From an uncultured Sulfitobacter sp. (GTDB lineage Bacteria; Pseudomonadota; Alphaproteobacteria; Rhodobacterales; Rhodobacteraceae), in contig CANLOQ010000002.1 in the NCBI GenBank assembly GCA_947492925.1, positions 248,001-312,000 on the forward strand: 64,000 nucleotides of DNA, given 5' to 3'. The stretch's first letter is position 1. Each line of letters starts with the position of its first letter. A program made the translations under genes and the position numbers. A model generated the notes under the pieces. It made no database searches. It saw nothing but the letters and a program-made list of their open reading frames with translations, and had not been told where the DNA came from. Shown piece after piece: positions 35,462 through 44,112 of this stretch.

Positions 35462-36487
35462 ATGAACTTCAAGACATTCTTTGCCTTTGTGGCCCCGTCG
35501 CTGTTCATGATGATCCTGTTCATTGCGCTGCCGCTGGTGTCGGTGTTCATCCAGTCTTTCCAGATCACCCAACCTGTGATGCAGAACATCGAGGTTGAGA
35601 CCTGCACGCCGGGGTTCCTGACCCAGACCTGCACCACCGAAATGAAAACCGTCCCGACGCTGGACGAAGACGGCAAGACGATCACGACAACCGAATGGGT
35701 GGGCCTGCAAAGCTACCGCAACCTGTTGCAGATGGACAAAGTCTGGGCGGCGGTGTCCTCGGGCAATTTTGCGGAGATTCTGCAAATTGATTTCTGGAAG
35801 GCGCTGCGCTTTACGCTGATGTTTACGCTGGTGACGCTGCCGCTGGTGATCATCGTGGGCCTGCTGATCGCGCTGACGGTCAACAATGCCGCCAAATCGG
35901 TGCGCGGTCCGGTGATCTTTGTCTCGCTTTTGCCATTCATCATCACGCCGGTGATTGGATCGCTGTCGATCTACTGGCTGTTTGTCGGGGACGGTATTCT
36001 GACCGCCATGATGGAGCGATGGTCCGGCACCAACATCTCGATGTTTGCGCAGGCCTGGACGATTGAACTGCTGATGTATTTCTACCGCGTCTGGCACGTG
36101 GCACCCTTTGCCTTTGTGATCTTCTACGCGGGTCTTCAGACCGTGAACATGGACACGCTGGAATCCGCGGTGATCGACGGGGCCAGCCGGTGGGAGCGTC
36201 TGCGCCATGTGGTGATCCCGCATCTGATGCCGCTCATCATCTTTATCGCGCTCATCCACCTGATGGATTGCTACCGCGTGTTCGAGGAAATTGTCGGCTT
36301 CCGCTCTCAGGCGCATGTGATCTCGCTTCAGTGGCTGACGTTTGACTTCCTCACACCGGATGACGCGGGCAACCGGGCCATCGCACGGGCCAGCGCATCG
36401 GCCATGCTGACCATGATCGGGATCGTCTTTTTGCTGATCCTGCCACTGCGCCGCACATGGCGTGACCACAAGGGGAGCGCACACTGA
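35462..36487 (+). CDS. ABC transporter permease, MalF-like
   Basis: The 341-residue permease has a first helix (about 5-30), then a periplasmic insertion of roughly 55 residues containing two cysteines (Glu-Thr-Cys-Thr-Pro and Gln-Thr-Cys-Thr) that could form a disulfide. The binding-protein-dependent permease core of five helices follows, with the EAA loop at about residue 238 (Glu-Ser-Ala-Val-Ile-Asp-Gly-Ala-Ser). ATG 35462 follows AAGGGGGA. The stop overlaps the start of the second permease by one base (TGATG). Confidence 0.93.
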   Translation: MNFKTFFAFVAPSLFMMILFIALPLVSVFIQSFQITQPVMQNIEVETCTPGFLTQTCTTEMKTVPTLDEDGKTITTTEWVGLQSYRNLLQMDKVWAAVSSGNFAEILQIDFWKALRFTLMFTLVTLPLVIIVGLLIALTVNNAAKSVRGPVIFVSLLPFIITPVIGSLSIYWLFVGDGILTAMMERWSGTNISMFAQAWTIELLMYFYRVWHVAPFAFVIFYAGLQTVNMDTLESAVIDGASRWERLRHVVIPHLMPLIIFIALIHLMDCYRVFEEIVGFRSQAHVISLQWLTFDFLTPDDAGNRAIARASASAMLTMIGIVFLLILPLRRTWRDHKGSAH

Positions 36488-37647
36488 TGTCGACCACGTC
36501 CAAAGCCATGCGGCAGTCCTTCGGGCTTCGCTTCTCCTCCGCCGCTTTCCTTGTGTTTTGGTGCATCATCGCGGCCTTCCCGATCTTCTGGATCGCGGTG
36601 ATGAGCATCAAGGCACCGCGCGACGCCTTTGCCGATAATCCGTGGGATGTGATCGTCGGTCCGGCGACGCTGGCGCGGGGCGAAGGCCTGTCGGTCCTCG
36701 ACATCGCAGTGGGGCTTGTGGTGCTCTACTTCGCCATCCGCTGGATGTTCACGCGGCTGCCCGGCCTGATCCGGCAATACGCCAACGGTCCCTTTATCAT
36801 TCTGGGCTGGCTGGCCGGTGCCGTACTCTATGCACTGGCATTCCTTCTGGTTTTCTTTGTGGTGCTGCCGCTGGTGCTGGGCCCGCTCAACAGCGTGCTT
36901 GGCCCTCTGGGTGAGCCGATCCTTGGTCTGACAACCCAGCACTACGTGGCTGTCTGGGGCGAGAACGAGTTTTACCGCAATTTCCTGAACTCCATGCTGG
37001 TGACGGCGGGTGTTGTCACGATCTCGCTTACGGTGGGCACGCTAGCGGGGTACGGGCTGGCGCGGTCGGGCTCCGATCTTGCGTTCTGGCTGTTGATCCT
37101 CGCGCTGATCTTTCGCGCGCTGCCCCATTCGGTGCTGGTGGCAGGCTATCTGCCGTGGTTCATCAATTCCGCCGAAATCCTGCGCCCGATCTTCGGGGAG
37201 CTGTCGCCCACGCTCTATGGCCAGCCCTGGGCCGTCATCGCCGTACTGGTGGCAATCAACCAGCCCTTTACCATCTGGATGCTGCGGTCGTTCTTCCAGA
37301 ACATCCCGGCAGAGTTGGACGAGGCGGCGCGCGTGGACGGGTGCAGCCATTTTCAAGCCTTCCGCCGGGTGATCATGCCGGTCATGTGGCCGGGTGTCAT
37401 CACCACGGGCCTGTTCAGCTTCCTGCTGGGTTATAACGATTTCCTTGTGACGGCCCTGCTGCTGGATGCCCAGAACCAGACAATGGTCCCGGCCATCGCT
37501 GGTTATTTCAACCGCGAAACCACCACCACCGATCAGGTCGAAGCGGTGGCGGCGGCGGTATCCATCACGGCACCGCTCTTCCTTCTGGTGATGGTCTTCC
37601 AGCGCCAGATCGTCAGTGGTCTGACAGCGGGGGCAGTGAAGGGCTAA
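36487..37647 (+). CDS. ABC transporter permease, MalG-like, with extra membrane segments
   Basis: At 386 residues this is about 100 longer than a usual MalG-type permease. The first helix (about 18-40) is followed by an added block with hydrophobic segments near 70-90 and 102-137, before the normal core resumes at Tyr-Arg-Asn-Phe-Leu-Asn-Ser-Met. The EAA loop is intact ([24 protein letters not shown] near 278-285). The extra segments may change complex assembly or stability. It is the last transporter gene; repeat copy E follows 5 nt later. Confidence 0.92.
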   Translation: MSTTSKAMRQSFGLRFSSAAFLVFWCIIAAFPIFWIAVMSIKAPRDAFADNPWDVIVGPATLARGEGLSVLDIAVGLVVLYFAIRWMFTRLPGLIRQYANGPFIILGWLAGAVLYALAFLLVFFVVLPLVLGPLNSVLGPLGEPILGLTTQHYVAVWGENEFYRNFLNSMLVTAGVVTISLTVGTLAGYGLARSGSDLAFWLLILALIFRALPHSVLVAGYLPWFINSAEILRPIFGELSPTLYGQPWAVIAVLVAINQPFTIWMLRSFFQNIPAELDEAARVDGCSHFQAFRRVIMPVMWPGVITTGLFSFLLGYNDFLVTALLLDAQNQTMVPAIAGYFNRETTTTDQVEAVAAAVSITAPLFLLVMVFQRQIVSGLTAGAVKG

Positions 37648-37652
37648 GTCCC

Positions 37653-37678
37653 GGCTTCATCTTTCCAATTACAATTCC
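37653..37678 (-). repeat. Dispersed intergenic repeat, copy E
   Basis: On the minus strand it reads GAATTGTAA then TTGGAAAGATGAAGCC. It lies 5 nt after the permease stop, opposite to the direction of the operon. A GC-rich hairpin, CCGGGGC-aga-GCCCCGG (37684-37700), adjoins it. Confidence 0.8.
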
Positions 37679-37727
37679 GGGGTCCGGGGCAGAGCCCCGG
37701 TCCGACATTCCAACAAAGAGGACCGCC

Positions 37728-38258
37728 ATGAAAGGCTCCCGCCCAGAACAAGCCGTGCTGACCCGCGACACGGACATGAGCAAAACAGACGAAACCCGCG
37801 CGGTGATCGAAGGCATGGTGGACGGGTTGAACGACCACACCATCGACGGCATCGGTGCCTTCTTTCACGAAAATTTCCGCTGGATGGGCAATCAGGGCTG
37901 CGGCACTAAGACCGGCCTGACCGAGTTTCAGGACAACTGGCAACGCCCGTTTCAGGCGGCATTCTCCGACAAGGTCTGCGTGGATGAAGCGCGAATGTTC
38001 ATGGGTGAATGGGCCGCCGCCTTTGGCCGGCAGGAGGCCACGCATTCCGGCACCTTCATGGGTGTGGCCCCGACAGGCAAGCGGATCGAAATCCGGTACA
38101 TGGATTTCTGGAAGGTGAGCGATGGCAAGATCGAGGACAACTGGGTGATGGTCGATTTCCCCCATGTGCTGGCCCAGCTTGGCGTTGATGTGTTCAACGG
38201 TGAGGGCTGGGAGGCCTTCGACCGTGGCGAGCGGGCGGCACCGCGCCCGGACAAATAG
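37728..38258 (+). CDS. SnoaL/NTF2-like protein (single domain)
   Basis: The 176-residue protein has the SnoaL-like ester-cyclase pattern: an N-terminal helical part, a Phe-Phe-His-Glu-Asn-Phe-Arg-Trp segment near 45-52, then Gly-Lys-Arg-Ile-Glu-Ile-Arg-Tyr-Met-Asp-Phe-Trp and a C-terminal Glu-Asp-Asn-Trp-Val-Met-Val-Asp. That last block recurs in the C-terminal half of the protein encoded at 39689-40735, so the two are paralogues. Members of this fold catalyse cyclisations, isomerisations or hydrations. The ATG follows GAGGACC; a second ATG at 37776 is possible. It begins the catabolic gene series behind the importer. Confidence 0.85.
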   Translation: MKGSRPEQAVLTRDTDMSKTDETRAVIEGMVDGLNDHTIDGIGAFFHENFRWMGNQGCGTKTGLTEFQDNWQRPFQAAFSDKVCVDEARMFMGEWAAAFGRQEATHSGTFMGVAPTGKRIEIRYMDFWKVSDGKIEDNWVMVDFPHVLAQLGVDVFNGEGWEAFDRGERAAPRPDK

Positions 38259-38268
38259 GAGGTAAGAC

Positions 38269-39597
38269 ATGGCGATTACATATCTGAAACGCGGCAAATC
38301 GGATGCCGAGCGCAGTGACGACGACGCCCAGACCCGGGCGGTTGTGGAGGCGACGCTGAAAGACATTGAGGCACGTGGCGACGCGGCGGTGCGGGAGTTG
38401 AGCGAGAAATTCGATGGCTACAGCCCCCAAAGCTTTAAACTGTCGCAGTCCGAGATCGACGCGCTGATGGCACGCGTGACCCCGCGCGAGATGGAAGACC
38501 TTAAGTTCGCACAGGAAAACGTGCGCCGCTTTGCACAGGCGCAGCGGGATTCGATGCTGGATATCAAGGTGGAAATGCAGCCGGGGGTGATCCTCGGGCA
38601 CAAGAACATCCCCGTGCAGTCGGTCGGATGTTACGTGCCCGGTGGCAAGTTTCCGATGGTGGCGTCGGCGCATATGTCGGTGGCGACGGCGGCGGTCGCG
38701 GGCGTGCCACGCATCATCGCCTGTACGCCGCCGTTCAACGGGGAGCCGAATCCGGCGGTGATTGCCGCCATGCATCTGGGCGGAGCGCACGAGATTTACG
38801 TTATGGGAGGCATTCAGGCCGTGGGCGCGATGGCCATCGGGACCGAAACGATTGATCCGGTGCATTTGCTGGTCGGACCGGGCAACGCATTTGTGGCGGA
38901 GGCCAAGCGACAGCTTTTCGGGCGGGTGGGGATCGACCTGTTTGCCGGACCGACCGAGACGATGGTGATTGCGGATGAAACCGTGGACGCTGAAATCTGC
39001 GCGACGGATTTGTTGGGGCAGGCAGAGCACGGGTACAACAGCCCCTGTGTGCTGCTGACCAACTCAGACAAGCTGGCGCGCGAAACGCTGGCGGAGATTG
39101 ACCGTTTGCTGGACATCCTGCCGACAGCGGGAACCGCGCGGGTGTCGTGGGAGGACTACGGCGAGGTCATCGTCTGCGACACCTACGACGAGATGCTGGC
39201 AGTGGCCGATGATATTGCGTCCGAGCACGTGCAGGTGATGACGGACCGGGATGATTGGTTCCTGGAGCATATGACCTGCTACGGCGCGCTGTTTCTGGGG
39301 GCGCGGACCAATGTGGCCAATGGCGACAAGGTGATCGGGACGAACCACACGCTGCCCACGAAAAAGGCAGGGCGCTATACGGGCGGGCTTTGGGTGGGCA
39401 AATACCTCAAGACGCATTCCTACCAGAAGATCACCACGGACGAGGCGGCAGCAGAGATCGGGGCCTATGGGTCGCGGCTGTGCATGCTGGAGGGGTTTGT
39501 CGGACACGCCGAGCAGTGCAACGTGCGGGTACGGCGCTATGGCGGGGTGAATGTGCCCTACGGTGAAGGTGCGCCTGCGCGGGACGCGGCGGAGTAG
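38269..39597 (+). CDS. Histidinol-dehydrogenase-like enzyme
   Basis: The 442-residue zinc- and NAD-dependent enzyme resembles HisD and HpsN (sulfopropanediol dehydrogenase), which oxidise a primary alcohol to an acid in two steps. All zinc ligands are visible: Gln251 and His254 (GQAEHG), Asp353 (NGDKV) and His413 (EGFVGHAEQ). The catalytic Glu319-His320 pair is present too. No other histidine gene is near, and it lies in an importer-linked catabolic operon, so histidine synthesis is unlikely. The HpsN likeness is general, not enough to assign DHPS. AGGAGG precedes the ATG. Confidence 0.9.
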   Translation: MAITYLKRGKSDAERSDDDAQTRAVVEATLKDIEARGDAAVRELSEKFDGYSPQSFKLSQSEIDALMARVTPREMEDLKFAQENVRRFAQAQRDSMLDIKVEMQPGVILGHKNIPVQSVGCYVPGGKFPMVASAHMSVATAAVAGVPRIIACTPPFNGEPNPAVIAAMHLGGAHEIYVMGGIQAVGAMAIGTETIDPVHLLVGPGNAFVAEAKRQLFGRVGIDLFAGPTETMVIADETVDAEICATDLLGQAEHGYNSPCVLLTNSDKLARETLAEIDRLLDILPTAGTARVSWEDYGEVIVCDTYDEMLAVADDIASEHVQVMTDRDDWFLEHMTCYGALFLGARTNVANGDKVIGTNHTLPTKKAGRYTGGLWVGKYLKTHSYQKITTDEAAAEIGAYGSRLCMLEGFVGHAEQCNVRVRRYGGVNVPYGEGAPARDAAE

Positions 39598-39600
39598 GAA

Positions 39601-39656
39601 GCATCCCCTGGCCCCATCGGGGGGCCAAGGGATGCTATGAGAGGCTCTGCCTCTCA
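39601..39656 (+). other. Two consecutive stem-loops after the HisD-like gene
   Basis: A 15-bp stem with one mismatch (GCATCCCCTGGCCCC against GGGGCCAAGGGATGC, 39601-39635) is followed by GAGAGGC-tct-GCCTCTC (39639-39655). There is no T-run. With repeat copy F directly behind, this is the largest structured intergenic element in the window and could terminate or process the transcript. Confidence 0.7.
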
Positions 39657-39664
39657 CACTCTCC

Positions 39665-39687
39665 GGAATTGTAGTGGAAAGATGAAG
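39665..39687 (+). repeat. Dispersed intergenic repeat, copy F
   Basis: This copy reads GGAATTGTAG then TGGAAAGATGAAG. It ends one base before the ATG of the next gene, so the GGAAAG of the repeat lies where the ribosome site should be. Confidence 0.8.
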
Positions 39688-39688
39688 A

Positions 39689-40735
39689 ATGGACCTGCCG
39701 TCACGACATAAAGCACTGATCGCCCCTCTGAGGGCCGCGATGTATGATTTTGAGGCAGAGAAGGTGCGCGCGGCTTTGCACGCGGTTTGTGCCGAGGATG
39801 TTGTGTTTCGTCTGGCGTTTCCGTTCGAGACGACCACAGGCGTGGACGGGTATTTTGACAAGGTCTACGGGCCGCTGTTGCGCGCGGTGCCTGACCTGGA
39901 ACGGCGCGATCATATTGTGATGGCCGGGCCGGACGGGGACGGGGCCGATTGGGTTGGCTGTGGCGGGTTTTACACCGGGACGTTTGTGCATCCGTGGCTG
40001 GATATTCCGCCGACGGGTCATCTGGTGCACATGCGGTTTCACGAATTCTACCGGTTTGAGGATGGTAAGATCGTTGAAATGCAGGCGCTTTGGGACATTC
40101 CCGAGGTGATGATGCAGGCGGGCGCCTGGCCAATGGTGCCCTCATTGGGGCGCGAGTGGCATGTGCCGGCACCGGCCAGCAATGACGGGATCGTGCCGGG
40201 GCCCTATGACGCGCAAGCGGGGGCGGCGACCTGTGCGCATATTGTCGAGATGTTGGAGTATCTTAAGAAGCATCCGTCGCAGGGCGGGCCTGAGGTCATG
40301 GAGATGGACCGGTTCTGGCATCCGCGCATGTCGTGGTACGGGCCGTCGGGGATCGGTACGGGGCGCGGGCAGGCGGGCTTTCGCAACTGGCACCAGATCC
40401 CGTTTCTGAATGGTATGCCGGACCGGGGGCAGTATGTGGACGAGATCACCTACCATTTCTTTGGGGACCGCAATTTTGCCGCCGTTACGGGCTGGCCGGA
40501 TATGTACCAAAGCATCACGCATGACGGCTGGCTGGGTATTCCGCCGGTGAACAAGAAGATTGAGATGCGCAGCCTTGATTTCTGGCGGGTGGAGAACGGG
40601 CTGATCCGCGAGAACTGGGTGTTGGTGGATCTGTTGCATATGTATGACCAGATCGGTGTGGATGTGTTCGCGCGGATGCGGGAGTTCAACAAGGTGCGCC
40701 CCGGTTTTGATCCTGAGAGCGGGGTGGCGTTGTGA
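39689..40735 (+). CDS. Two-domain SnoaL-like protein
   Basis: The 348-residue protein holds two SnoaL/NTF2-like domains, about 1-150 and 180-340. The second matches the single-domain protein at 37728-38258 in the block Lys-Ile-Glu-Met-Arg-Ser-Leu-Asp-Phe-Trp, then Glu-Asn-Trp-Val-Leu-Val-Asp and Gly-Val-Asp-Val-Phe. The first has His-Glu-Phe-Tyr-Arg-Phe-Glu-Asp-Gly-Lys. A fused dimer of this fold would form one or two active sites. Its ribosome site overlaps repeat copy F. The stop overlaps the GTG start of the SDR gene by 4 nt. Confidence 0.85.
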   Translation: MDLPSRHKALIAPLRAAMYDFEAEKVRAALHAVCAEDVVFRLAFPFETTTGVDGYFDKVYGPLLRAVPDLERRDHIVMAGPDGDGADWVGCGGFYTGTFVHPWLDIPPTGHLVHMRFHEFYRFEDGKIVEMQALWDIPEVMMQAGAWPMVPSLGREWHVPAPASNDGIVPGPYDAQAGAATCAHIVEMLEYLKKHPSQGGPEVMEMDRFWHPRMSWYGPSGIGTGRGQAGFRNWHQIPFLNGMPDRGQYVDEITYHFFGDRNFAAVTGWPDMYQSITHDGWLGIPPVNKKIEMRSLDFWRVENGLIRENWVLVDLLHMYDQIGVDVFARMREFNKVRPGFDPESGVAL

Positions 40736-41490
40736 GCCTGCCGCGCACACCTTCGTTTGATCTGAGCGGCAAGCGGGCGCTGGTGACGGGGGCGTCCTCG
40801 GGCATCGGGCTGGGCTGTGCGGTGGCACTGGCCGAGGCGGGGGCGCATGTGACGCTGGCCGCGCGGCGGGCGGATGTGCTGGCGGATGCGGTTACGGCGA
40901 TGCGCGATGCGGGTTGGCAGGCCGAGCCGCTGACCTTTGATCAATCGGACATGAGCGCGGTTGAAGCGGCGTTTGCGCAGCCTTTTGATGTGGTGCTGAA
41001 TTCCGCCGGTATGGCGCGGCATTCGGCGGCGGTGGATACCGCAGCGGCAGATTTTGACGCGGTCATGGATGTAAACGTGAAGGGGGCCTATTTTCTGTCT
41101 GCCCATGCGGCGCTTGCGCTGATGGCGGCGGGCAAGCCCGGCAGCATCATCCATATCTCAAGCCAGATGGGGCATGTGGGCGGCGTGGACCGTGCGCTTT
41201 ATTGTGCGTCGAAACATGCCGTGGAAGGCATGGTCAAGGCGATGGCGGTGGAATGGGGCAAGGCGGGGATCAGGATCAACACGATTTGTCCGACCTTCGT
41301 GCGCACGGCGTTGACGCAACCCACCTTCGATAACCCTGAGCGGTACGCGTGGATCATGGACAAGATCAAGCTGCCGCGTGTGGCAGAGGTTGAGGACATC
41401 ATGGGGGCCGCACTTTTTCTGGCCTCTGACGCAAGCGCGATGGTCACGGGGACGGCGATGATGGTTGATGGCGGCTGGACGGCGGATTGA
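40732..41490 (+). CDS. Short-chain dehydrogenase/reductase
   Basis: The 252-residue classical SDR has the Rossmann motif Thr-Gly-Ala-Ser-Ser-Gly-Ile-Gly at 19-26, the Asn-Ser-Ala-Gly turn near 87, Ser of the active site in Ile-Ser-Ser-Gln, and the Tyr-x3-Lys pair in Ala-Leu-Tyr-Cys-Ala-Ser-Lys near 159-163. It would oxidise or reduce a secondary alcohol with NAD(P). The start is GTG, overlapping the previous stop. Its own stop overlaps the ATG of the LacI gene (TGATG), so enzyme and regulator are coupled. Confidence 0.94.
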   Translation: MSLPRTPSFDLSGKRALVTGASSGIGLGCAVALAEAGAHVTLAARRADVLADAVTAMRDAGWQAEPLTFDQSDMSAVEAAFAQPFDVVLNSAGMARHSAAVDTAAADFDAVMDVNVKGAYFLSAHAALALMAAGKPGSIIHISSQMGHVGGVDRALYCASKHAVEGMVKAMAVEWGKAGIRINTICPTFVRTALTQPTFDNPERYAWIMDKIKLPRVAEVEDIMGAALFLASDASAMVTGTAMMVDGGWTAD

Positions 41491-42515
41491 TGGGCAAGAT
41501 CACCTCAGTCGAAGTTGCGGCAAAGGCCGGTGTGAGCCGGTCGGCGGTGAGCCGTGTATTCACGCCCGGCGCCTCGGTCAGCCCTTCGACAGCGGCCAAG
41601 GTACGGGCGGCGGCACGGGAACTGGGCTATCGCCCCAATGTGCTGGCCCGCAGCCTGATCACCGGACGCTCGCGCATCATCGGGCTGGTGGTGGCCTATC
41701 TGGAGAATCAGTTTTACCCCGAAGCGATTGAAAAGCTGTCGAAATCCTTGCAGGAACGCGGCTATCACGTGTTGGTCTTTATGGCGTCCAATGACAGTGA
41801 AGCGACGCAAACCGTGATTGACGAATTGCTGGATTATCAGGTGGACGGGATCGTCATCGCATCGGTCGGGGTGTCCAATGACCTCACGCGAAGGTGCGAG
41901 GATGCGGGCATTCCCATTGTGCTGTTCAACCGCGACCAGTTTGATGACCGGCTGTCGTCGGTCACCTCCGACAACATGGCGGGCGGTGCCCATCTGGGCC
42001 GTTTGCTGGTGGAAGGCGGGCATGATCGCATCGGGCATATCGCCGGATGGGAAGGTGCTTCGACCCAGATTGACCGCGAGGCGGGTTTCAAGGGGGCATT
42101 GGTGGAGGCGGGGATCAGAATGGTGGCCCGCACAGTCGGCAATTTCCATTTTGAACAGGCCAAGCAAGCCGCACGGGAGATGTTTGACCGCGACAATCCG
42201 CCCGATGCGGTGTTTGTGGCCAACGATCACATGGCCTTTGCCGTGATGGATGTGCTGCGGTTTGAACTCGGCATGCGCATCCCTGATGATGTGTCGGTTG
42301 TGGGCTATGATGATGTGCCAATGGCCAGTTGGGCCAGCTATGACCTGACCACGGTGCGCCAACGGGCCAATGTGATGGTGGCCCAGACCATCGACATTCT
42401 GATGTCCCGGATCGACAACATCGACACGCCGCCAAAGCGCATTTGCATTGACGGCCCGCTTATCATTCGCGGCTCGGCCCGCAAACCTCAAGGAACAGAC
42501 CATGCAGGGATTTGA
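41490..42515 (+). CDS. LacI-family transcriptional regulator
   Basis: The 341-residue repressor-type regulator has an N-terminal helix-turn-helix (Ser-Val-Glu-Val-Ala-Ala-Lys-Ala-Gly-Val-Ser-Arg-Ser-Ala-Val-Ser), a hinge helix with Leu-Ala-Arg-Ser-Leu near 53-57, and a periplasmic-binding-protein-like effector domain. Its likely target is the 18-bp palindrome at 32869-32886, upstream of the importer. Being inside the operon it would autoregulate. The effector is probably the imported compound or an early intermediate. It overlaps the SDR stop and, at its end, the next SnoaL-like gene by 14 nt. Confidence 0.95.
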   Translation: MGKITSVEVAAKAGVSRSAVSRVFTPGASVSPSTAAKVRAAARELGYRPNVLARSLITGRSRIIGLVVAYLENQFYPEAIEKLSKSLQERGYHVLVFMASNDSEATQTVIDELLDYQVDGIVIASVGVSNDLTRRCEDAGIPIVLFNRDQFDDRLSSVTSDNMAGGAHLGRLLVEGGHDRIGHIAGWEGASTQIDREAGFKGALVEAGIRMVARTVGNFHFEQAKQAAREMFDRDNPPDAVFVANDHMAFAVMDVLRFELGMRIPDDVSVVGYDDVPMASWASYDLTTVRQRANVMVAQTIDILMSRIDNIDTPPKRICIDGPLIIRGSARKPQGTDHAGI

Positions 42516-43470
42516 CCCCAAATTCAAAGACTTCCCCGACTATATCATCGGTATCACCAAAGAAATCTGGGAGGATCGCGGCATTGCGACCCTGCACCAG
42601 TATTACAGCGATGACATCGTGGTGCGTTCCCCCGGGTCGGTGGTGATCGGCAATCAATCGGTGATCGGGGCGACGATGGCGACGCTGGCGGAGTTCCCGG
42701 ACCGCACGCTGTTGGGCGAGGATGTGATCTGGTCCGGTACACCGGAAGAGGGGATGCTGTCTTCGCACCGCTTGCTGTCCACGGCGACGCATATGAACGA
42801 CGGGATGTATGGCGCGGCGACGGGGAAAAAGCTGGTCTACCGGATTCTGGCGGATTGCCATGCGATCAACAACCAGATCAACGATGAATGGCTGATCCGC
42901 GATCAGGGTGCGATTGTGCGGCAGATGGGGTGGGAGCCGAAAGCCTATGCCGCCGATCTGATTGAACGCGAAGGCGGGCCGGAAAACTGTGTGAAGCCGC
43001 TGACGCCTGCGATTGATCAGCCCGGGCCTTACAAGGGGCGCGGCAATGACAATGAGTGGGGCAAGAAATATGCGGACATTCTGAGCGGGATCATGGGGGC
43101 CGATATGGCGCTGATCCCTGCCGAATATGACCGCGCGGTGGTGACGGAATATCCCGGCGGGATGACGGGGCATAGCCACGGATCGGTCGATGAATTCTGG
43201 ATGGGGCTGCGGGCGTCTTTCCCCAATGCGGAATTCCAGATTGATCATGTGATCGGGCGGGATGATCCGCTGATGCCGCCGCGTGCGGCGGTGCGCTGGT
43301 CGCTCACGGGTAAACATGACGGCTGGGGCAGCTTTGGCACGCCGACGGGCAAGGATGTCTATGTGCTGGGCATTTCTCATGCCGAATTCGGGCCGTGGGG
43401 GCTGCGCCGTGAATATACGATCTATGACGAGGCGATGGTCTGGAAACAGATCTTGCTGCAAACCGGATAA
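42502..43470 (+). CDS. Two-domain SnoaL-like protein, second copy
   Basis: The 322-residue protein has two NTF2-like domains, about 1-140 and 185-320. Markers are Tyr-Tyr-Ser-Asp-Asp-Ile-Val-Val-Arg-Ser-Pro-Gly near 33-44 and Arg-Arg-Glu-Tyr-Thr-Ile-Tyr-Asp-Glu at the end. It is more divergent from the other two SnoaL-like proteins of the operon than they are from each other. ATG 42502 lies inside the end of the LacI gene and is preceded by AAGGAAC. Activity unknown; a cyclase, isomerase or hydratase is within family range. Confidence 0.82.
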   Translation: MQGFDPKFKDFPDYIIGITKEIWEDRGIATLHQYYSDDIVVRSPGSVVIGNQSVIGATMATLAEFPDRTLLGEDVIWSGTPEEGMLSSHRLLSTATHMNDGMYGAATGKKLVYRILADCHAINNQINDEWLIRDQGAIVRQMGWEPKAYAADLIEREGGPENCVKPLTPAIDQPGPYKGRGNDNEWGKKYADILSGIMGADMALIPAEYDRAVVTEYPGGMTGHSHGSVDEFWMGLRASFPNAEFQIDHVIGRDDPLMPPRAAVRWSLTGKHDGWGSFGTPTGKDVYVLGISHAEFGPWGLRREYTIYDEAMVWKQILLQTG

Positions 43471-43482
43471 CGTGGGCAGCAG

Positions 43483-44112
43483 ATGACATCCTACGCTGAT
43501 ATCATGTTCACGGATGCCGTGCGGGCCGAGCAGGCCAGCATCGGCAGTGCGGGCAAATACGATGCCCGTTATAACGCCAAGCAGGATGAGCCGCTTTCAG
43601 AGCGCGAGCAGGAATTCCTGACGTCGCGCACCACGCTCTATATCGCCTCCGTCAACAGTGACGGCTGGCCTTATATCCAGCATCGCGGCGGGCCTTTGGG
43701 GTTTCTCAAGGTGCTTGACCCGTTCACCATTGGCTTTGCCGATTATCTGGGCAATCGCCAGTTGATCACCAAGGGCAATCTGGCGGGGGATGATCGTGTG
43801 TCACTCTTTGCGATGGATTACGCCCGCAAGGCGCGGCTGAAGCTGCAGGGCCACGCACGCATGCAAAACGCCGAAGACGCGCCTGATCTGGTGGCGCAGC
43901 TTGAAACCGAAGGGCAGGGCCGTGTGCAGCGTGTGATGACCATCCGCATCGCGGCGTGGGACTGGAACTGCCCACAATTCATCACCCCCCGTTTTGACAC
44001 CGCTGAAATGACGGCCCTTGTGGGGCCTGAGATCAGCCGTCTGGAAACCCGCAACGTAGAACTGGAGGCCCAGCTGGCCGATCTGCGTGACCAACTGAGG
44101 AATACAAAATGA
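43483..44112 (+). CDS. Pyridoxamine 5'-phosphate oxidase-family flavoprotein
   Basis: The 209-residue protein has the split beta-barrel FMN-binding pattern: Leu-Tyr-Ile-Ala-Ser-Val-Asn-Ser-Asp-Gly-Trp-Pro near 52-63, then His-Arg-Gly-Gly-Pro and Gly-Asn-Leu-Ala-Gly-Asp-Asp-Arg-Val-Ser-Leu-Phe. It ends in a coiled coil of about 25 residues. Related proteins use FMN or F420-like cofactors for redox steps or haem handling. It overlaps the bicupin gene by 4 nt. Its part in the pathway is unknown. Confidence 0.86.
   Translation: MTSYADIMFTDAVRAEQASIGSAGKYDARYNAKQDEPLSEREQEFLTSRTTLYIASVNSDGWPYIQHRGGPLGFLKVLDPFTIGFADYLGNRQLITKGNLAGDDRVSLFAMDYARKARLKLQGHARMQNAEDAPDLVAQLETEGQGRVQRVMTIRIAAWDWNCPQFITPRFDTAEMTALVGPEISRLETRNVELEAQLADLRDQLRNTK

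Noticed and set aside
32856-36484. Two long minus-strand frames across the ABC importer genes
   Set aside because: They lie opposite genes with intact ABC motifs and show no domains.
38269-39597. Naming the HisD-like gene hpsN or hisD
   Set aside because: Motifs do not separate these functions, and neither sulfonate nor histidine genes are adjacent.
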